Positions 9,466 to 17,890 of a DNA stretch of 64,000 nucleotides are shown here, one piece after another (positions within the stretch are counted from its first letter, which is position 1; the number at the start of each line of letters is the position of its first letter). The translations under genes and the position numbers were made by a program. Below the pieces are notes generated by a model that did not search any database, was not told where the DNA came from, and was given only the letters and a program-made list of their open reading frames with translations. This DNA comes from Paenibacillus sp. HWE-109. GTDB taxonomy: Bacteria > Bacillota > Bacilli > Paenibacillales > NBRC-103111. The DNA lies in NCBI RefSeq assembly GCF_022163125.1, contig NZ_CP091881.1, forward strand, positions 7,862,501 through 7,926,500. The letters run 5' to 3'.

Positions 9466-9503
9466 AAAGAGGCCTGCCGAGCATTCGGTGGGCCTTTTGT
9501 TTA
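9466..9503 (+). terminator. Terminator after the DUF3905-like gene
   Basis: AGGCC-TGCCGA stem pairs with TCGG-TG-GGCCT around loop GCAT and ends in TTTTGTTT, 22 bases after the stop codon. Confidence 0.8.
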
Positions 9504-9568
9504 GATATAAGAGTTTATATGTTTTGGCATGAACGTGGAGTTATTCCAGCTGCCTCCATGGAGGTGGA

Positions 9569-9747
9569 GGGAACTACAGTACGCTATTCTAGCAAAAAGA
9601 GTCCTTAACCCGAGCTTCAGGGAACTACAGTACGCTATTTTGCTGTTTCCTGAGAAATTCAGCGCTTTTCGTGGAAATAAGACCCTGCAGTTCCGCTAAG
9701 ACCCTCGCCTTCCTGCGATTTGCCTAAATAGCGGACTACAGTTCCCT
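9569..9747. repeat. Four-armed dispersed repeat, copy 1
   Basis: An intergenic element built from an arm GGGAACTACAGTACGCTATT that occurs twice in direct orientation (9569 and 9620, 51 bases apart) and twice inverted (near 9685 and 9725-9747). A central block containing CAGCGCTTTTCGTGGAAATA lies between. A second copy with the same arm spacing is at 17891-18068. No start codon, RBS or open frame fits it. It fills most of the 434-bp gap before the sigma-factor gene. Confidence 0.85.
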
Positions 9748-9825
9748 TAATCGGTCTGTCGATAAGAAGAGGCTGATCTCTCAGGCCGGTGAAGCCGTTT
9801 TTCTTATGTATTCGCCCATAAATAA

Positions 9826-9860
9826 TGAACCTTTTATCGACTCAGATTGTTTATAGTGTA
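9826..9860 (+). promoter_or_regulatory. Possible ECF-type autoregulatory promoter
   Basis: TGAACCTTTT at 9826 resembles the -35 element of ECF sigma factors (TGAAAC/TGAACC), with a TATAGTGTA region at the expected -10 distance, just upstream of the sigma gene's RBS. ECF operons often transcribe themselves. The -10 match is weak, so this is a candidate only. Confidence 0.35.
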
Positions 9861-9878
9861 AAAAGAGAGGTGAATGCA

Positions 9879-10436
9879 TTGACGGAAAAGGACGTATTCG
9901 ACCTGTATAAGAAGGAAGTCTATCGAACCTGTTACTTCATGCTTCAGCATGGCGAAGATGCGGAAGATGTCTGCCAGGAAGTATTCATAAGCGTGTTCAG
10001 ACACGATTGGCGACAGGTCGAATATTTGAAAACGTGGATTCTGCGAGTCGCGGTAAATCAATGTTTAAACCATTTGAAGAAGCATTCTCGCGATCATGCG
10101 AAGCGTCTCAGATGGCAGCAAGGCCACACGCCAGCTTCGGAGAAGACGGTGGAAGCTATTCTTGCAGATAAGGAATCAGCCATGGAATGCGCACAGCTAT
10201 TAGAGCGACTGCCCGATAAGATGAGAGTTGTCGTCTCCTTGCGTTATTTAAATGAATACAGCTTGAATGAAATTGCTGATATCGTTGGCATCCCGCTAGG
10301 AACGGTCAAATCGCGTTTGAACAAAAGCTTGCAGTTGATGAGGCGCATGGTAGAAAAGCATAGCGTAGATACCCGACAAGGAGGCGGCACTTATGGACAA
10401 GGCAGAACAAACCTTTTCTCGGTTTTTAGACGATAA
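9879..10436 (+). CDS. ECF-subfamily RNA polymerase sigma factor
   Basis: A 185-residue alternative sigma factor with region 2 (DLYKKEVYRTCYFML; EDVCQEVFI) and region 4 (RYLNEYSLNEIADIV, GTVKSRL). I choose TTG 9879 because AGAGAGGTG ends 6 bases upstream and LTEKDVFDLY is a typical ECF start. The upstream in-frame ATG at 9825 has no RBS and would lie in the promoter. It overlaps the anti-sigma gene by 44 bp. It is probably held inactive at the membrane by that product. The inducing stress is unknown. Confidence 0.92.
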   Translation: MTEKDVFDLYKKEVYRTCYFMLQHGEDAEDVCQEVFISVFRHDWRQVEYLKTWILRVAVNQCLNHLKKHSRDHAKRLRWQQGHTPASEKTVEAILADKESAMECAQLLERLPDKMRVVVSLRYLNEYSLNEIADIVGIPLGTVKSRLNKSLQLMRRMVEKHSVDTRQGGGTYGQGRTNLFSVFRR

Positions 10437-12039
10437 TCAGGAGATGGCTTACCCCGATTTCGATAAAATGTGGGAACGAATTGAACCGAGCCTCCCCAGT
10501 GAAAGATCGGCTCTTAAGGCTGTTGATTTATCTTTGCCCAAGAAAAAAAGATACCGCAAAGTCGCAATTCTTGCAGCATCAGCGGCAATTTTGGTCGCAA
10601 CACCAGTCTTTGCAGCCTTTACGTATAACTGGGAGAGCTTATTTCCGCATCGCAGCGGGATTCAGGCTGTTTTGCAGCAAGGACTCGGCCAAGTTATGGA
10701 TCAATCTGTTACACATCAAGGCATTAAGCTTACAGTCAATAAAGCGATTGTAGACGATAACCGTACCGTTATTTTATATAGCCTCAGCGCCCAGAAAGGG
10801 TCCGTGAAAGATATGTATTTTACGGAAGTGACGATGAAGGACAGTCAAGGAAAGGTTATTGAAGGCAATAGGTTTCAGCGCTGGGATGAAACGACCCAAT
10901 CGATGAACGGCTACTTCGAAACGGAGTGGACCCCCAAACAGTCCGAAGATGATGTCCAGTTCACGGCGCAGAAACTGCATTCTTTCACGACGGTGGAGAG
11001 AGAGCTTGATTTCAATGCGATGGACGGTCAAACAGGATCATTTGCGATTCATCAGGACGGCATTGACAATCTGACGCTTCGGCCTTTTGAACAGGGGGAG
11101 AAGACGCTGTTGAAATCGGCCATCACCTTTAACGACCCCGAGGCCAAAGCGTTGGCCTACCCGAATATTGCTGTCTATAAAGACGGGGTTCTTCTCAAAA
11201 GTGACGGCCATAATGTATTCGGGACACCTGGGGAGCACGGTGAATATACAGGCCAGCAAGCCTTTAAGACGGAGGAACTCAAGGCATCTGGAATTAGTTA
11301 TAAACTGAGCTACACCAAAGAAACTCGACGCGTGGACGAGGCGTGGACGTATCAGTTGCATTTGGACAGAAAGCAAATGCTTAGCGGCACGATCAAGCGT
11401 GAGCTGAACATTCCGATGGAGGATTCAGGCATCACGATGGTGTTGAAGGAAATGCTCATTACACCGACGCAAATTCGAGTTAAGGTTAGCCATGACAAAT
11501 ACGTTCAGTTTCCATATAAGAATTATGAACTGGAAATCGACGGAGTGCGATTGACGGGTGGGTCTTCCCATAACGAGAAGGATCCGACAGAAAGCATTTA
11601 CCGCTTCGAACGGCCGATCGGTATGGAGATTAAAGCAGATAAGCCAATCGCCTTCATTGCTTCCTATCAAGTGCAGGAACATAAAGATGCCAAGGATCTG
11701 ATTAGGCTCACGAATATTAATGAAAAGAAACAGACCTTGACGACACAGGTAGGCGGATATCCAGTTGTATGGACTTATTATAGGCAGGATAATAATCTGT
11801 TCGTGCAGAGCGAAAGTGCTGATCCTAGCTTTGGCGGTGTGAACCAGACCTATATGGGCAAAGGAAAAGATGAGCTTCTTGGGAAGCCAGTAACGGCTAA
11901 TTTCAACGGTGATGGCAATAATCGGGCGATCGACATGTATGCCAATTATGAGAAAAATGAAGCTGAGCTGAACATCTTCTGGTACTATACGGAGAAACCC
12001 GAACAATCTCTGAAGGTAGAAATAATTCCTGCGAATTAA
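10393..12039 (+). CDS. Membrane anti-sigma factor, DUF4179 type
   Basis: A 548-residue single-pass membrane protein: a roughly 50-residue cytoplasmic segment, one membrane helix about residues 56-75, then a large extracellular part beginning with the DUF4179 region (LTVNKAIVDDNRTVILYSL). This layout and the overlap with the ECF gene identify it as the cognate anti-sigma. The start follows AAGGAGG by 9 bases. The extracellular part probably senses an envelope signal leading to release of the sigma factor. The family assignment is from recognition. Confidence 0.88.
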   Translation: MDKAEQTFSRFLDDNQEMAYPDFDKMWERIEPSLPSERSALKAVDLSLPKKKRYRKVAILAASAAILVATPVFAAFTYNWESLFPHRSGIQAVLQQGLGQVMDQSVTHQGIKLTVNKAIVDDNRTVILYSLSAQKGSVKDMYFTEVTMKDSQGKVIEGNRFQRWDETTQSMNGYFETEWTPKQSEDDVQFTAQKLHSFTTVERELDFNAMDGQTGSFAIHQDGIDNLTLRPFEQGEKTLLKSAITFNDPEAKALAYPNIAVYKDGVLLKSDGHNVFGTPGEHGEYTGQQAFKTEELKASGISYKLSYTKETRRVDEAWTYQLHLDRKQMLSGTIKRELNIPMEDSGITMVLKEMLITPTQIRVKVSHDKYVQFPYKNYELEIDGVRLTGGSSHNEKDPTESIYRFERPIGMEIKADKPIAFIASYQVQEHKDAKDLIRLTNINEKKQTLTTQVGGYPVVWTYYRQDNNLFVQSESADPSFGGVNQTYMGKGKDELLGKPVTANFNGDGNNRAIDMYANYEKNEAELNIFWYYTEKPEQSLKVEIIPAN

Positions 12040-12060
12040 TGGAATAGACGTGCCGGCACT

Positions 12061-12088
12061 TTGCTTTCATCACCAACGGATGTATAAT
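12061..12088 (+). promoter_or_regulatory. Sigma-A promoter of the bacilliredoxin gene
   Basis: TTGCTT and TATAAT separated by 16 bases, 57 bases before the start codon. Confidence 0.6.
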
Positions 12089-12145
12089 AGAATGAATACC
12101 ATTTACGTTTTATTATTAACTATTAAATCCTAAGGGGGGGCACAT

Positions 12146-12583
12146 ATGGCAATGTCTTTTGATTCGTACATGAAAGATATGGTTAAACCGATGAGAGAAG
12201 ATTTGACTCGTCTGGGAATTACAGAACTTTTAACGCCAGAGCAAGTGGAAGAAGCGATTGAAAAATCGAAGGATGGCACGTTGCTGCTCGTTGTGAACTC
12301 CGTTTGTGGTTGCGCAGCAGGTCAATGTCGTCCGGGCGTGGCAAAAGCGCTCCAAAACGACACACTGCCAACTTACACGTACACCGTGTTTGCTGGACAA
12401 GAGAAGGATGCAACTGCGAAAGCGCGTGAATTCTTGGCGCCGTACCCGCCTTCATCCCCATCCATCGCGTTGTTCAAGAATGGTGAGCTGGCTCACTTCA
12501 TTCAACGTCATCAAATCGAAGATCGTTCCGCTGACATGATTGCTGGCGATTTGATCGGTGCTTTCAACGAATTCTGTAAGTAA
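12146..12583 (+). CDS. Bacilliredoxin, BrxA/BrxB (YphP/YqiW) family
   Basis: A thioredoxin-fold protein of 145 residues with active site Cys54-Gly-Cys56 in NSVCGCAAGQCRPG and a further Cys61. In Bacillus species the family removes bacillithiol from S-bacillithiolated proteins after oxidative stress, with the first Cys attacking the mixed disulfide. An AAGGGGGGG site precedes the ATG. It is monocistronic, with its own promoter and terminator. I cannot separate BrxA from BrxB by eye, so no symbol is given. Confidence 0.93.
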   Translation: MAMSFDSYMKDMVKPMREDLTRLGITELLTPEQVEEAIEKSKDGTLLLVVNSVCGCAAGQCRPGVAKALQNDTLPTYTYTVFAGQEKDATAKAREFLAPYPPSSPSIALFKNGELAHFIQRHQIEDRSADMIAGDLIGAFNEFCK

Positions 12584-12602
12584 TAACAAATAGCATCATA
12601 AG

Positions 12603-12655
12603 AAAGGCCCGCTTTGCAGTTGCAGTTGCTGCGAAGGGGGCTTTTTCTTTTTTTA
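12603..12655 (+). terminator. Terminator after bacilliredoxin
   Basis: GCCC-CTTTGCAG pairs with CTGCGAAG-GGGC and is followed by TTTTTCTTTTTTT, 20 bases after the stop. Confidence 0.8.
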
Positions 12656-12758
12656 CCGGAAAAGCACAGGGCTGGCCTTTGAAATTTGCAGTACGAAAGT
12701 CTATACTGAAGCTTAAAGAACGATGCTTTCCAAATGATAGAAAAAGGTGGAGAGAACC

Positions 12759-13568
12759 ATGAGTTTGCAAACTGAAATTATTGCTAAGCTTGGCGTGAAA
12801 CCGGAGATCGACATTGATGAAGAAATTCGCAAACGCGTGGATTTCCTGAAAAATTATGTGCTGGGTGCAAACGCCAACGGTCTGCTGATTGCAATCAGCG
12901 GCGGCATTGACAGCGCGGTAGCGGCTGGCTTGTGCAAGCAAGCGACGGACGAGCTGACAGCGGAGAAGGGCAAGGAGTACAAAACCGTTGGCGTATTCCA
13001 GCCTTACGGGCAGCAAGTCGATATCGAAGACAGCTATGCGGTGGCGAAGGCGTTCGATTTGAAACATCAAATCGAGAATAACATTGAAGAGGCTGTCGAT
13101 GAAATCGCCATTGAAGTTGAGTATGGACTCAAGCATATCGGCGTGCACCAGCATGTCAGCCGCGGCGGCAAAGGCAACATCAAAGCGCGCACGCGCATGG
13201 TGATGCAGTATGCGTTGGCTTTTGAACTGGGCCTGATCGTTGTCGGCACAGACCATGCCTCTGAAGCGATCACAGGCTTCTTCACCAAATATGGCGATGG
13301 AGCGGTTGATATTACACCGCTGAGCACGCTGAACAAGCGCCAAGTGCGTTCCCTTGCAGCGAAGCTGGGCGTTCCGCAGAGCGTTCTGGATAAGGCGCCT
13401 ACAGCTGGTCTATGGGACGGCCAAACGGACGAGAATGAGCTGGGAATTACATATGGCGACAACAGCGATTACTTGGAAGGCAAGCAAATATCGGCTGAGG
13501 CGCAAGAGAAGCTGGAGAAGCAATATTTGAAAACGGAGCATAAACGGATCCCGATTCCAGGTATCTAA
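12759..13568 (+). CDS. nadE: NH3-dependent NAD+ synthetase
   Basis: Catalyses the last step of NAD synthesis: ATP-dependent amidation of nicotinate adenine dinucleotide with ammonia. The PP-loop SGGIDSAVAAGL begins at residue 47. The protein has 269 residues and no N-terminal nitrilase domain, so it is the short NadE form. RGGKGNIKARTRM and WDGQTDENELGITY are typical family stretches. I start at ATG 12759, after AGGTGGAGAG, rather than the in-frame GTG four codons upstream. It is monocistronic and convergent with the aldo/keto reductase. Confidence 0.96.
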   Translation: MSLQTEIIAKLGVKPEIDIDEEIRKRVDFLKNYVLGANANGLLIAISGGIDSAVAAGLCKQATDELTAEKGKEYKTVGVFQPYGQQVDIEDSYAVAKAFDLKHQIENNIEEAVDEIAIEVEYGLKHIGVHQHVSRGGKGNIKARTRMVMQYALAFELGLIVVGTDHASEAITGFFTKYGDGAVDITPLSTLNKRQVRSLAAKLGVPQSVLDKAPTAGLWDGQTDENELGITYGDNSDYLEGKQISAEAQEKLEKQYLKTEHKRIPIPGI

Positions 13569-13574
13569 AATAAG

Positions 13575-13608
13575 CAACCCCCAGCCAATTGTGGCCGGGG
13601 GTTGTTGT
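13575..13608. terminator. Bidirectional terminator between nadE and the aldo/keto reductase
   Basis: CAACCCCC-GCCA pairs with TGGC-GGGGGTTG around a four-base loop, with TTGTTC on the plus side. It can end both convergent genes. Confidence 0.8.
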
Positions 13609-13612
13609 TCAT

Positions 13613-14590
13613 CTATGGCATGCGAGCGCCGCGGGAGCTCTCGAGCAGTGTGTACCATTCTTCGCGTGTCATGGTTTCGGCAATGCGCACAGCATCTTCA
13701 CAAGCAAGGACACGCTTAGCTGAGGATGTACCGATGACCGGCTGAATACGCGCAGGGTGTTTCATTAACCAGCCCAGAACGATTGATTCTGGTGTTGTTT
13801 CTTTTTCGGTAGCCATTTTTTGTACGAGAATGGCTGTGTTTGCGATCGTGTCAGGCGCATCTTCCGGCACGCTGCCGGAGAATTTGCCTTGGGCCAGCGG
13901 GCCCCAAGCTTGAATTTGAATATCGGCCATTTGGCAATGCTCCATGATGCCATCAGCAAAGTTCACGCCGAGGCCGTCCTTTTGATTGACCAAGATGCCT
14001 TGTTCAACCCAGTCGATGCGAGCCAAGCTCATCTCCAGCTGATTCACTACGAGTGGCTCAGGCAGTGAATTTTGAATGAAGCGAATTTGGGCAGAACTCA
14101 TATTGGATACCCCGAAATGCCGCACTTTTCCAGCGGAACGCAGCGTGTTGAAGGCTTCTGCGATCTCTTCCGGCTCCATAAGCGGGTCAGGACGGTGCAG
14201 CAGAAGCACATCCAAATGTTCTACACCGAGGCGCTGTAGAATCCCATCCGTCGCGCTGATGATATGGCCTTTGCTGAAATCAAAGCGCTGTGGATTCACT
14301 TCGTCTTGAAAGCGAATACCAACTTTGGATTGGAGAATAATTTGGTCGCGTAGATCAGGTCTTTTTTTGAGGATTTCGCCAAAAATAGATTCGGATTTGC
14401 CTCTTTTATAAATATCGGCATGATCAAACATGGTAATGCCTATGGATAAGGCAGCTTCCACTGCTTTCTCAGCAATGATGTAATCTTCTTTGGTATAAGG
14501 GGCGTTGTTCCATTCTCCGCCAATTCCCATACAACCGAAAACAATCCGGCTATTCGAGATTCCGCGTTTCTCAAGCGGCATAATTCTCAT
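13613..14590 (-). CDS. Aldo/keto reductase
   Basis: A 325-residue NAD(P)H-dependent oxidoreductase with a TIM-barrel fold. The catalytic signature FDHADIYKRGKSE gives Asp and Tyr, LLLHRPDP gives the later active-site His region, and PVIGTSSAKRV gives the cofactor phosphate site. Closest in feel to the YcsN/YdhF group of general aldo/keto reductases. The substrate cannot be inferred. The ATG follows GGAGG by 7 bases. It stands alone. Confidence 0.9.
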   Translation of the reverse strand: MRIMPLEKRGISNSRIVFGCMGIGGEWNNAPYTKEDYIIAEKAVEAALSIGITMFDHADIYKRGKSESIFGEILKKRPDLRDQIILQSKVGIRFQDEVNPQRFDFSKGHIISATDGILQRLGVEHLDVLLLHRPDPLMEPEEIAEAFNTLRSAGKVRHFGVSNMSSAQIRFIQNSLPEPLVVNQLEMSLARIDWVEQGILVNQKDGLGVNFADGIMEHCQMADIQIQAWGPLAQGKFSGSVPEDAPDTIANTAILVQKMATEKETTPESIVLGWLMKHPARIQPVIGTSSAKRVLACEDAVRIAETMTREEWYTLLESSRGARMP

Positions 14591-14797
14591 TCTGTTGGCC
14601 TCCTAGCAATTTAGTCTATGTTCAGTATACCCCCAGTTTAGAGAACGTAGAAGAACTGAAAATAGGGTGACTTACTTACCTTGAAGTAACCAGGGGGGAG
14701 GCCAGGCTGATGAAAAATGGCAGAGAGCCTTGACCGCAGGCGCAGAATCATGTAAATTGAACCCAAAATGCTGGAAGAAAAGTGGGGCATAGCCACG

Positions 14798-15184
14798 ATG
14801 ATTAAAGGTGTCGGAACAGATTTGGTTGAGATAGCACGACTGCGCAAGATGCTCGAGGGTTCGTCAGGCGAAAGATTTCTGGAGCGGATTCTGACGGCTC
14901 CAGAGAGAGAGCTGGCACAGAAGCGCCGGGGGCGGCTTGCGGAGTTTGCTTCCGGCCGTTTTGCCGCCAAGGAAGCGATTGTCAAAGCGATTGGTTGCGG
15001 AATTGGCAAGCAAATTGGCTTTCAGGATATTGAAGTGCTGCCGGATGCTCTAGGCAAACCGGTTTGCCAGGTGCGGGAAGAGGCCTTGCTGCGGGCAGGC
15101 CTAATAGGCAGCCACCGCATCCATATCAGCATTACGCATACGGAATCGATGGCTGCCGCCTATGCGATTGTGGAACAGGTGTAA
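14798..15184 (+). CDS. acpS: Holo-[acyl-carrier-protein] synthase
   Basis: Transfers 4'-phosphopantetheine from CoA to the acyl carrier protein, enabling fatty-acid synthesis. The 128-residue protein opens with MIKGVGTDLVEIARL and contains FAAKEAIVKA, the two hallmark Mg/CoA-binding stretches, plus ISITHTESMAAAYA near the end. ATG 14798 is chosen because it gives the canonical AcpS N-terminus and is preceded by GTGGGG. The ATG ten codons upstream has no RBS. In related genomes the gene lies near alr/ndoA, but those genes are not here. Confidence 0.94.
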   Translation: MIKGVGTDLVEIARLRKMLEGSSGERFLERILTAPERELAQKRRGRLAEFASGRFAAKEAIVKAIGCGIGKQIGFQDIEVLPDALGKPVCQVREEALLRAGLIGSHRIHISITHTESMAAAYAIVEQV

Positions 15185-15202
15185 AGATGCGAGGACCGGC
15201 TG

Positions 15203-15649
15203 TTATTTTTTGGAGCTGAGCCAGTCCGTGAGCAGTCCGATTTCCTCATCGGATAGCTTCGTTTTGTAGACGGGCATGCCGCCTCCGCCGTTCTTGATCT
15301 GATTCGCGATTTGCTCGCTGCTCAGCTTGCTGCCGACCTTTTGTAAATTCGTCTTGGCGCCGGCTTTGCCTGACAGATCTACTCCGTGGCAGCTGATGCA
15401 CTTGTTCGTAGTGAAGAGCTCCTGCGCCTTCACGTACGCAGGGTTGCTCTCGCTTGCAGCGGTTGCGGCCGGGGCCTTCGGGGTGGCGCTGCCGCCCGAA
15501 GTGCTGCCCGAAGTGCCGCCGCATGCGGCTAGCGCGAGCACCATCGGCGCGAGGATGAGCGCGGCAGTGATACGACGCCGCGCCGTGCGCGGCTTGTTTG
15601 CGTTCAGGCTTGCGGCGTCTGCGCAAGCCTGTTTGTTCATCTTTAGCAT
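15203..15649 (-). CDS. Cytochrome c lipoprotein (c551/CccB-like)
   Basis: A 148-residue membrane-anchored small c-type cytochrome. The N-terminus has a basic stretch, a hydrophobic run and lipobox LAAC (Cys43), then a Ser/Thr/Ala-rich linker. The haem site is CISCH at residues 84-88, and MPVYKTKLSDEEI probably supplies the axial Met. It resembles CccB of Bacillus and likely carries electrons from the bc complex to an oxidase on the outer face of the membrane. AGGAGG lies 6 bases before the ATG. The coding strand is rich in CGC and GCC codons compared with neighbours. Confidence 0.9.
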   Translation of the reverse strand: MLKMNKQACADAASLNANKPRTARRRITAALILAPMVLALAACGGTSGSTSGGSATPKAPAATAASESNPAYVKAQELFTTNKCISCHGVDLSGKAGAKTNLQKVGSKLSSEQIANQIKNGGGGMPVYKTKLSDEEIGLLTDWLSSKK

Positions 15650-15688
15650 GAGTTTCCTCCTATGCGCCTTTTTTTAAAGCTTTAGCGG

Positions 15689-15911
15689 CGTGAAAACATC
15701 GCTAAAGTAAGGTTTTCACGCTCCGTAAGCGTGAAAAACAACGTTAAAGTGACCAATGCTCTCATTTCCCTCGTCATAAGAGTGAAAAACAACCTTATGC
15801 CGAGGCGTTTGCCTCAAATCACTGTTTATTTCGGCGGAGAGGTTGAAAAACAACGTTAACGTGAAGAATTCGCTCGATTCACACAACATAAGAGTGAAAA
15901 ACAACCTTAAG
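15689..15911. repeat. Five copies of a TGAAAAACAACNTTA motif
   Basis: The motif begins at 15689 (variant TGAAAACATCGCTAAAG), 15731, 15782, 15843 and 15893, spaced 42-61 bases apart, all in one orientation, in the gap between two minus-strand genes. The first overlaps an inverted repeat GCGTGAAAAC / GTTTTCACGC with a 14-base loop. The core TGAAAAACA-CGTTA matches the hairpin core of the 113-bp array at 36137. No gene is supported in this 332-bp gap. Confidence 0.75.
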
Positions 15912-15981
15912 TTCGCTCATCCACATGTTCGCTCAACCTTCACTCATCCATACGCTCGCTCATCCGCCGCCGCCTCTCGCC

Positions 15982-16542
15982 CTATCGTCCCCAGACCCGC
16001 AGCATGTACCCGCCGGCAATCAGACTAATCCCGCCCATGCCTTCGAGGATGACGGCAGAGTAGCCCAAATACCACACGCCCATCAGGGCGGTTAAGGCAA
16101 AAAGCCACAGGCCCAAATACATGAGCGGCTTGCCGAGCAGGAGTCCGACTTGTACGAATCCAATCGCGAGGACGAACGCTCGCAGGATTGGCGCAAACAG
16201 TGGCGTGACGGCGCCAATGGCCTCCAGCAGCGCGATAGCTGCGATGAGCAGCACGCCTGGCAGCAGCAGCAGCGCAGGGTGGCCCCAGCCGCTCTGCTCG
16301 GCGGAAGCATCCTTGCGGAAGTCCTTCCGCAGGCCCCAGATCTGAACCAAGCTTGCTATTACGGCCGTGATGAAAGCGGCTTGTTTTAACCAATCCAGAT
16401 CCCGCCAGTAGATCGCGAAATCCATGATCGCGCTGAACATCCATTCCGCGCCCCAGATAAATAACAGCGGGATTAAGGCATGAGCTTGGCTAAGCCAGGC
16501 TTTTCTTTTGGTGGCCAAATCGGTTTGTTTCGTGTTTTGCAT
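15982..16542 (-). CDS. Hypothetical membrane protein
   Basis: A 186-residue protein with about five predicted membrane segments, starting near residue 20 with HALIPLLFIWGAEWMF and including the hydrophobic run PALLLLPGVLLIAAIALL. I do not recognise a family. I start at ATG 16542 because AGAGGTGAA lies just upstream. A longer in-frame start at 16605 would run into the mutY promoter region. It diverges from mutY by about 100 bp. No function is proposed. Confidence 0.75.
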   Translation of the reverse strand: MQNTKQTDLATKRKAWLSQAHALIPLLFIWGAEWMFSAIMDFAIYWRDLDWLKQAAFITAVIASLVQIWGLRKDFRKDASAEQSGWGHPALLLLPGVLLIAAIALLEAIGAVTPLFAPILRAFVLAIGFVQVGLLLGKPLMYLGLWLFALTALMGVWYLGYSAVILEGMGGISLIAGGYMLRVWGR

Positions 16543-16645
16543 ACATTCACCTCTAGTTTTATGTTCCGCACTTCTCGTATAATGGATGGAGACATGTCCA
16601 TTCAACCATTATAACTGGAACGTGCCCCATAGAGAAGGAGAGCTC

Positions 16646-17770
16646 ATGTACAGCGAAGAACAAAAGCAATATTTTTCCACTAATTTACTGAATTGGTATC
16701 ATACACATAAACGTGATTTGCCTTGGCGAAGAAGTAAAAACCCTTATTATATATGGATTTCCGAAGTCATGCTGCAGCAAACAAGGGTGGATACGGTGAT
16801 TCCGTATTTTCATCGTTTTATTGATCAATTTCCAACTGTTGAAGCTTTGGCGACAGCGCCGGAGGAAAATGTATTGAAGGCTTGGGAGGGTCTGGGCTAT
16901 TATTCGCGGGCAAGAAATTTGCAAACTGCAGTCCGCGAGGTTCACGAGCGTTATGGCGGCATCGTTCCGCAGACGAAAGAGGAGATCTCTTCCTTGAAGG
17001 GTGTTGGACCCTATACGTCTGGAGCGGTGCTAAGTATCGCATACAATAAGCCAGAGCCGGCTGTAGATGGCAACGTAATGCGGGTTTTATCGCGCTATTT
17101 TCTCATTGAGGAAGATATTATGAAGCCCTCGACGCGAACCGTCATGGAGAAACTGGCGCGTGAACTAATCCTCGATGGAACGGCTAGCGATTTCAATCAA
17201 GCGTTGATGGAACTAGGGGCTATGGTATGTACGCCTCGTTCGCCGCACTGCTTGACGTGTCCGGTGATGGCGCATTGTTCTGCGCGGGATGCAGGGATGG
17301 AAGAGGCGCTGCCAATCAAGAAGAAAGCCAAGCCGCCGCGTCCTGAGCTGCGAGCTGTGGCTTTGATTGCGGGTACGGGTGAGAATGAAGGAAAATGGTT
17401 GATCCGGCAGCGTCCGCAAGAAGGCTTGCTGGCTCGAATGTGGGAGCTGCCGCATGTGGCTTGGGAGCCTGGCGACTGGCTTTCCGATGAAGAAAATGGT
17501 CATGTGCTGCGCCAAAGCCTTGCCGATCAAGAGCAACTTCTAATCCAGCCCGACGAGTGGTTTATGGATACGGAACATATTTTTAGCCATATTGTGTGGA
17601 AAATGAAAGTATACCGCGCCAAGCTGGGCGATGTGAATCGGCCAGGACATGAGGGGGCATGGATTCCTTTCCACTACCGTTGGGTAGGACCGGAGGATCT
17701 GCAGCAATATGCTTTTCCGAATGTATTCTTGCGAATCATGAAGGAATGGCAGGAGCGGGACGCGGAATAA
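16646..17770 (+). CDS. mutY: A/G-specific adenine DNA glycosylase
   Basis: Removes adenine mispaired with 8-oxoguanine, preventing G:C to T:A mutations. The 374-residue protein has the HhH-GPD core: LQQTRVDTVIPYF, the helix-hairpin-helix GVGPYTSGAVLS and catalytic Asp in PAVDGNVMRV. A [4Fe-4S] loop follows (Cys-x6-Cys-x2-Cys-x5-Cys in CTPRSPHCLTCPVMAHC), then a C-terminal NUDIX-like domain that recognises 8-oxoG. ATG 16646 follows AGAAGGAG; an upstream in-frame ATG lacks an RBS. A TATAAT at 16578 may be its -10. Confidence 0.96.
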   Translation: MYSEEQKQYFSTNLLNWYHTHKRDLPWRRSKNPYYIWISEVMLQQTRVDTVIPYFHRFIDQFPTVEALATAPEENVLKAWEGLGYYSRARNLQTAVREVHERYGGIVPQTKEEISSLKGVGPYTSGAVLSIAYNKPEPAVDGNVMRVLSRYFLIEEDIMKPSTRTVMEKLARELILDGTASDFNQALMELGAMVCTPRSPHCLTCPVMAHCSARDAGMEEALPIKKKAKPPRPELRAVALIAGTGENEGKWLIRQRPQEGLLARMWELPHVAWEPGDWLSDEENGHVLRQSLADQEQLLIQPDEWFMDTEHIFSHIVWKMKVYRAKLGDVNRPGHEGAWIPFHYRWVGPEDLQQYAFPNVFLRIMKEWQERDAE

Positions 17771-17890
17771 TAATTTGTGTGAAGGGTTATGGTCGCATCT
17801 TTTCATGGACGAGGGACCACACCCGGCATCATTGCGGGAGTACACACCGTCGGCCCACTTACGTCTTAACCTGCATCACGGGGAGATAAA

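Noticed and set aside
9825..9878. ATG 9825 as start of the sigma factor
   Set aside because: No RBS, and it overlaps the candidate promoter; the TTG at 9879 has a strong RBS.
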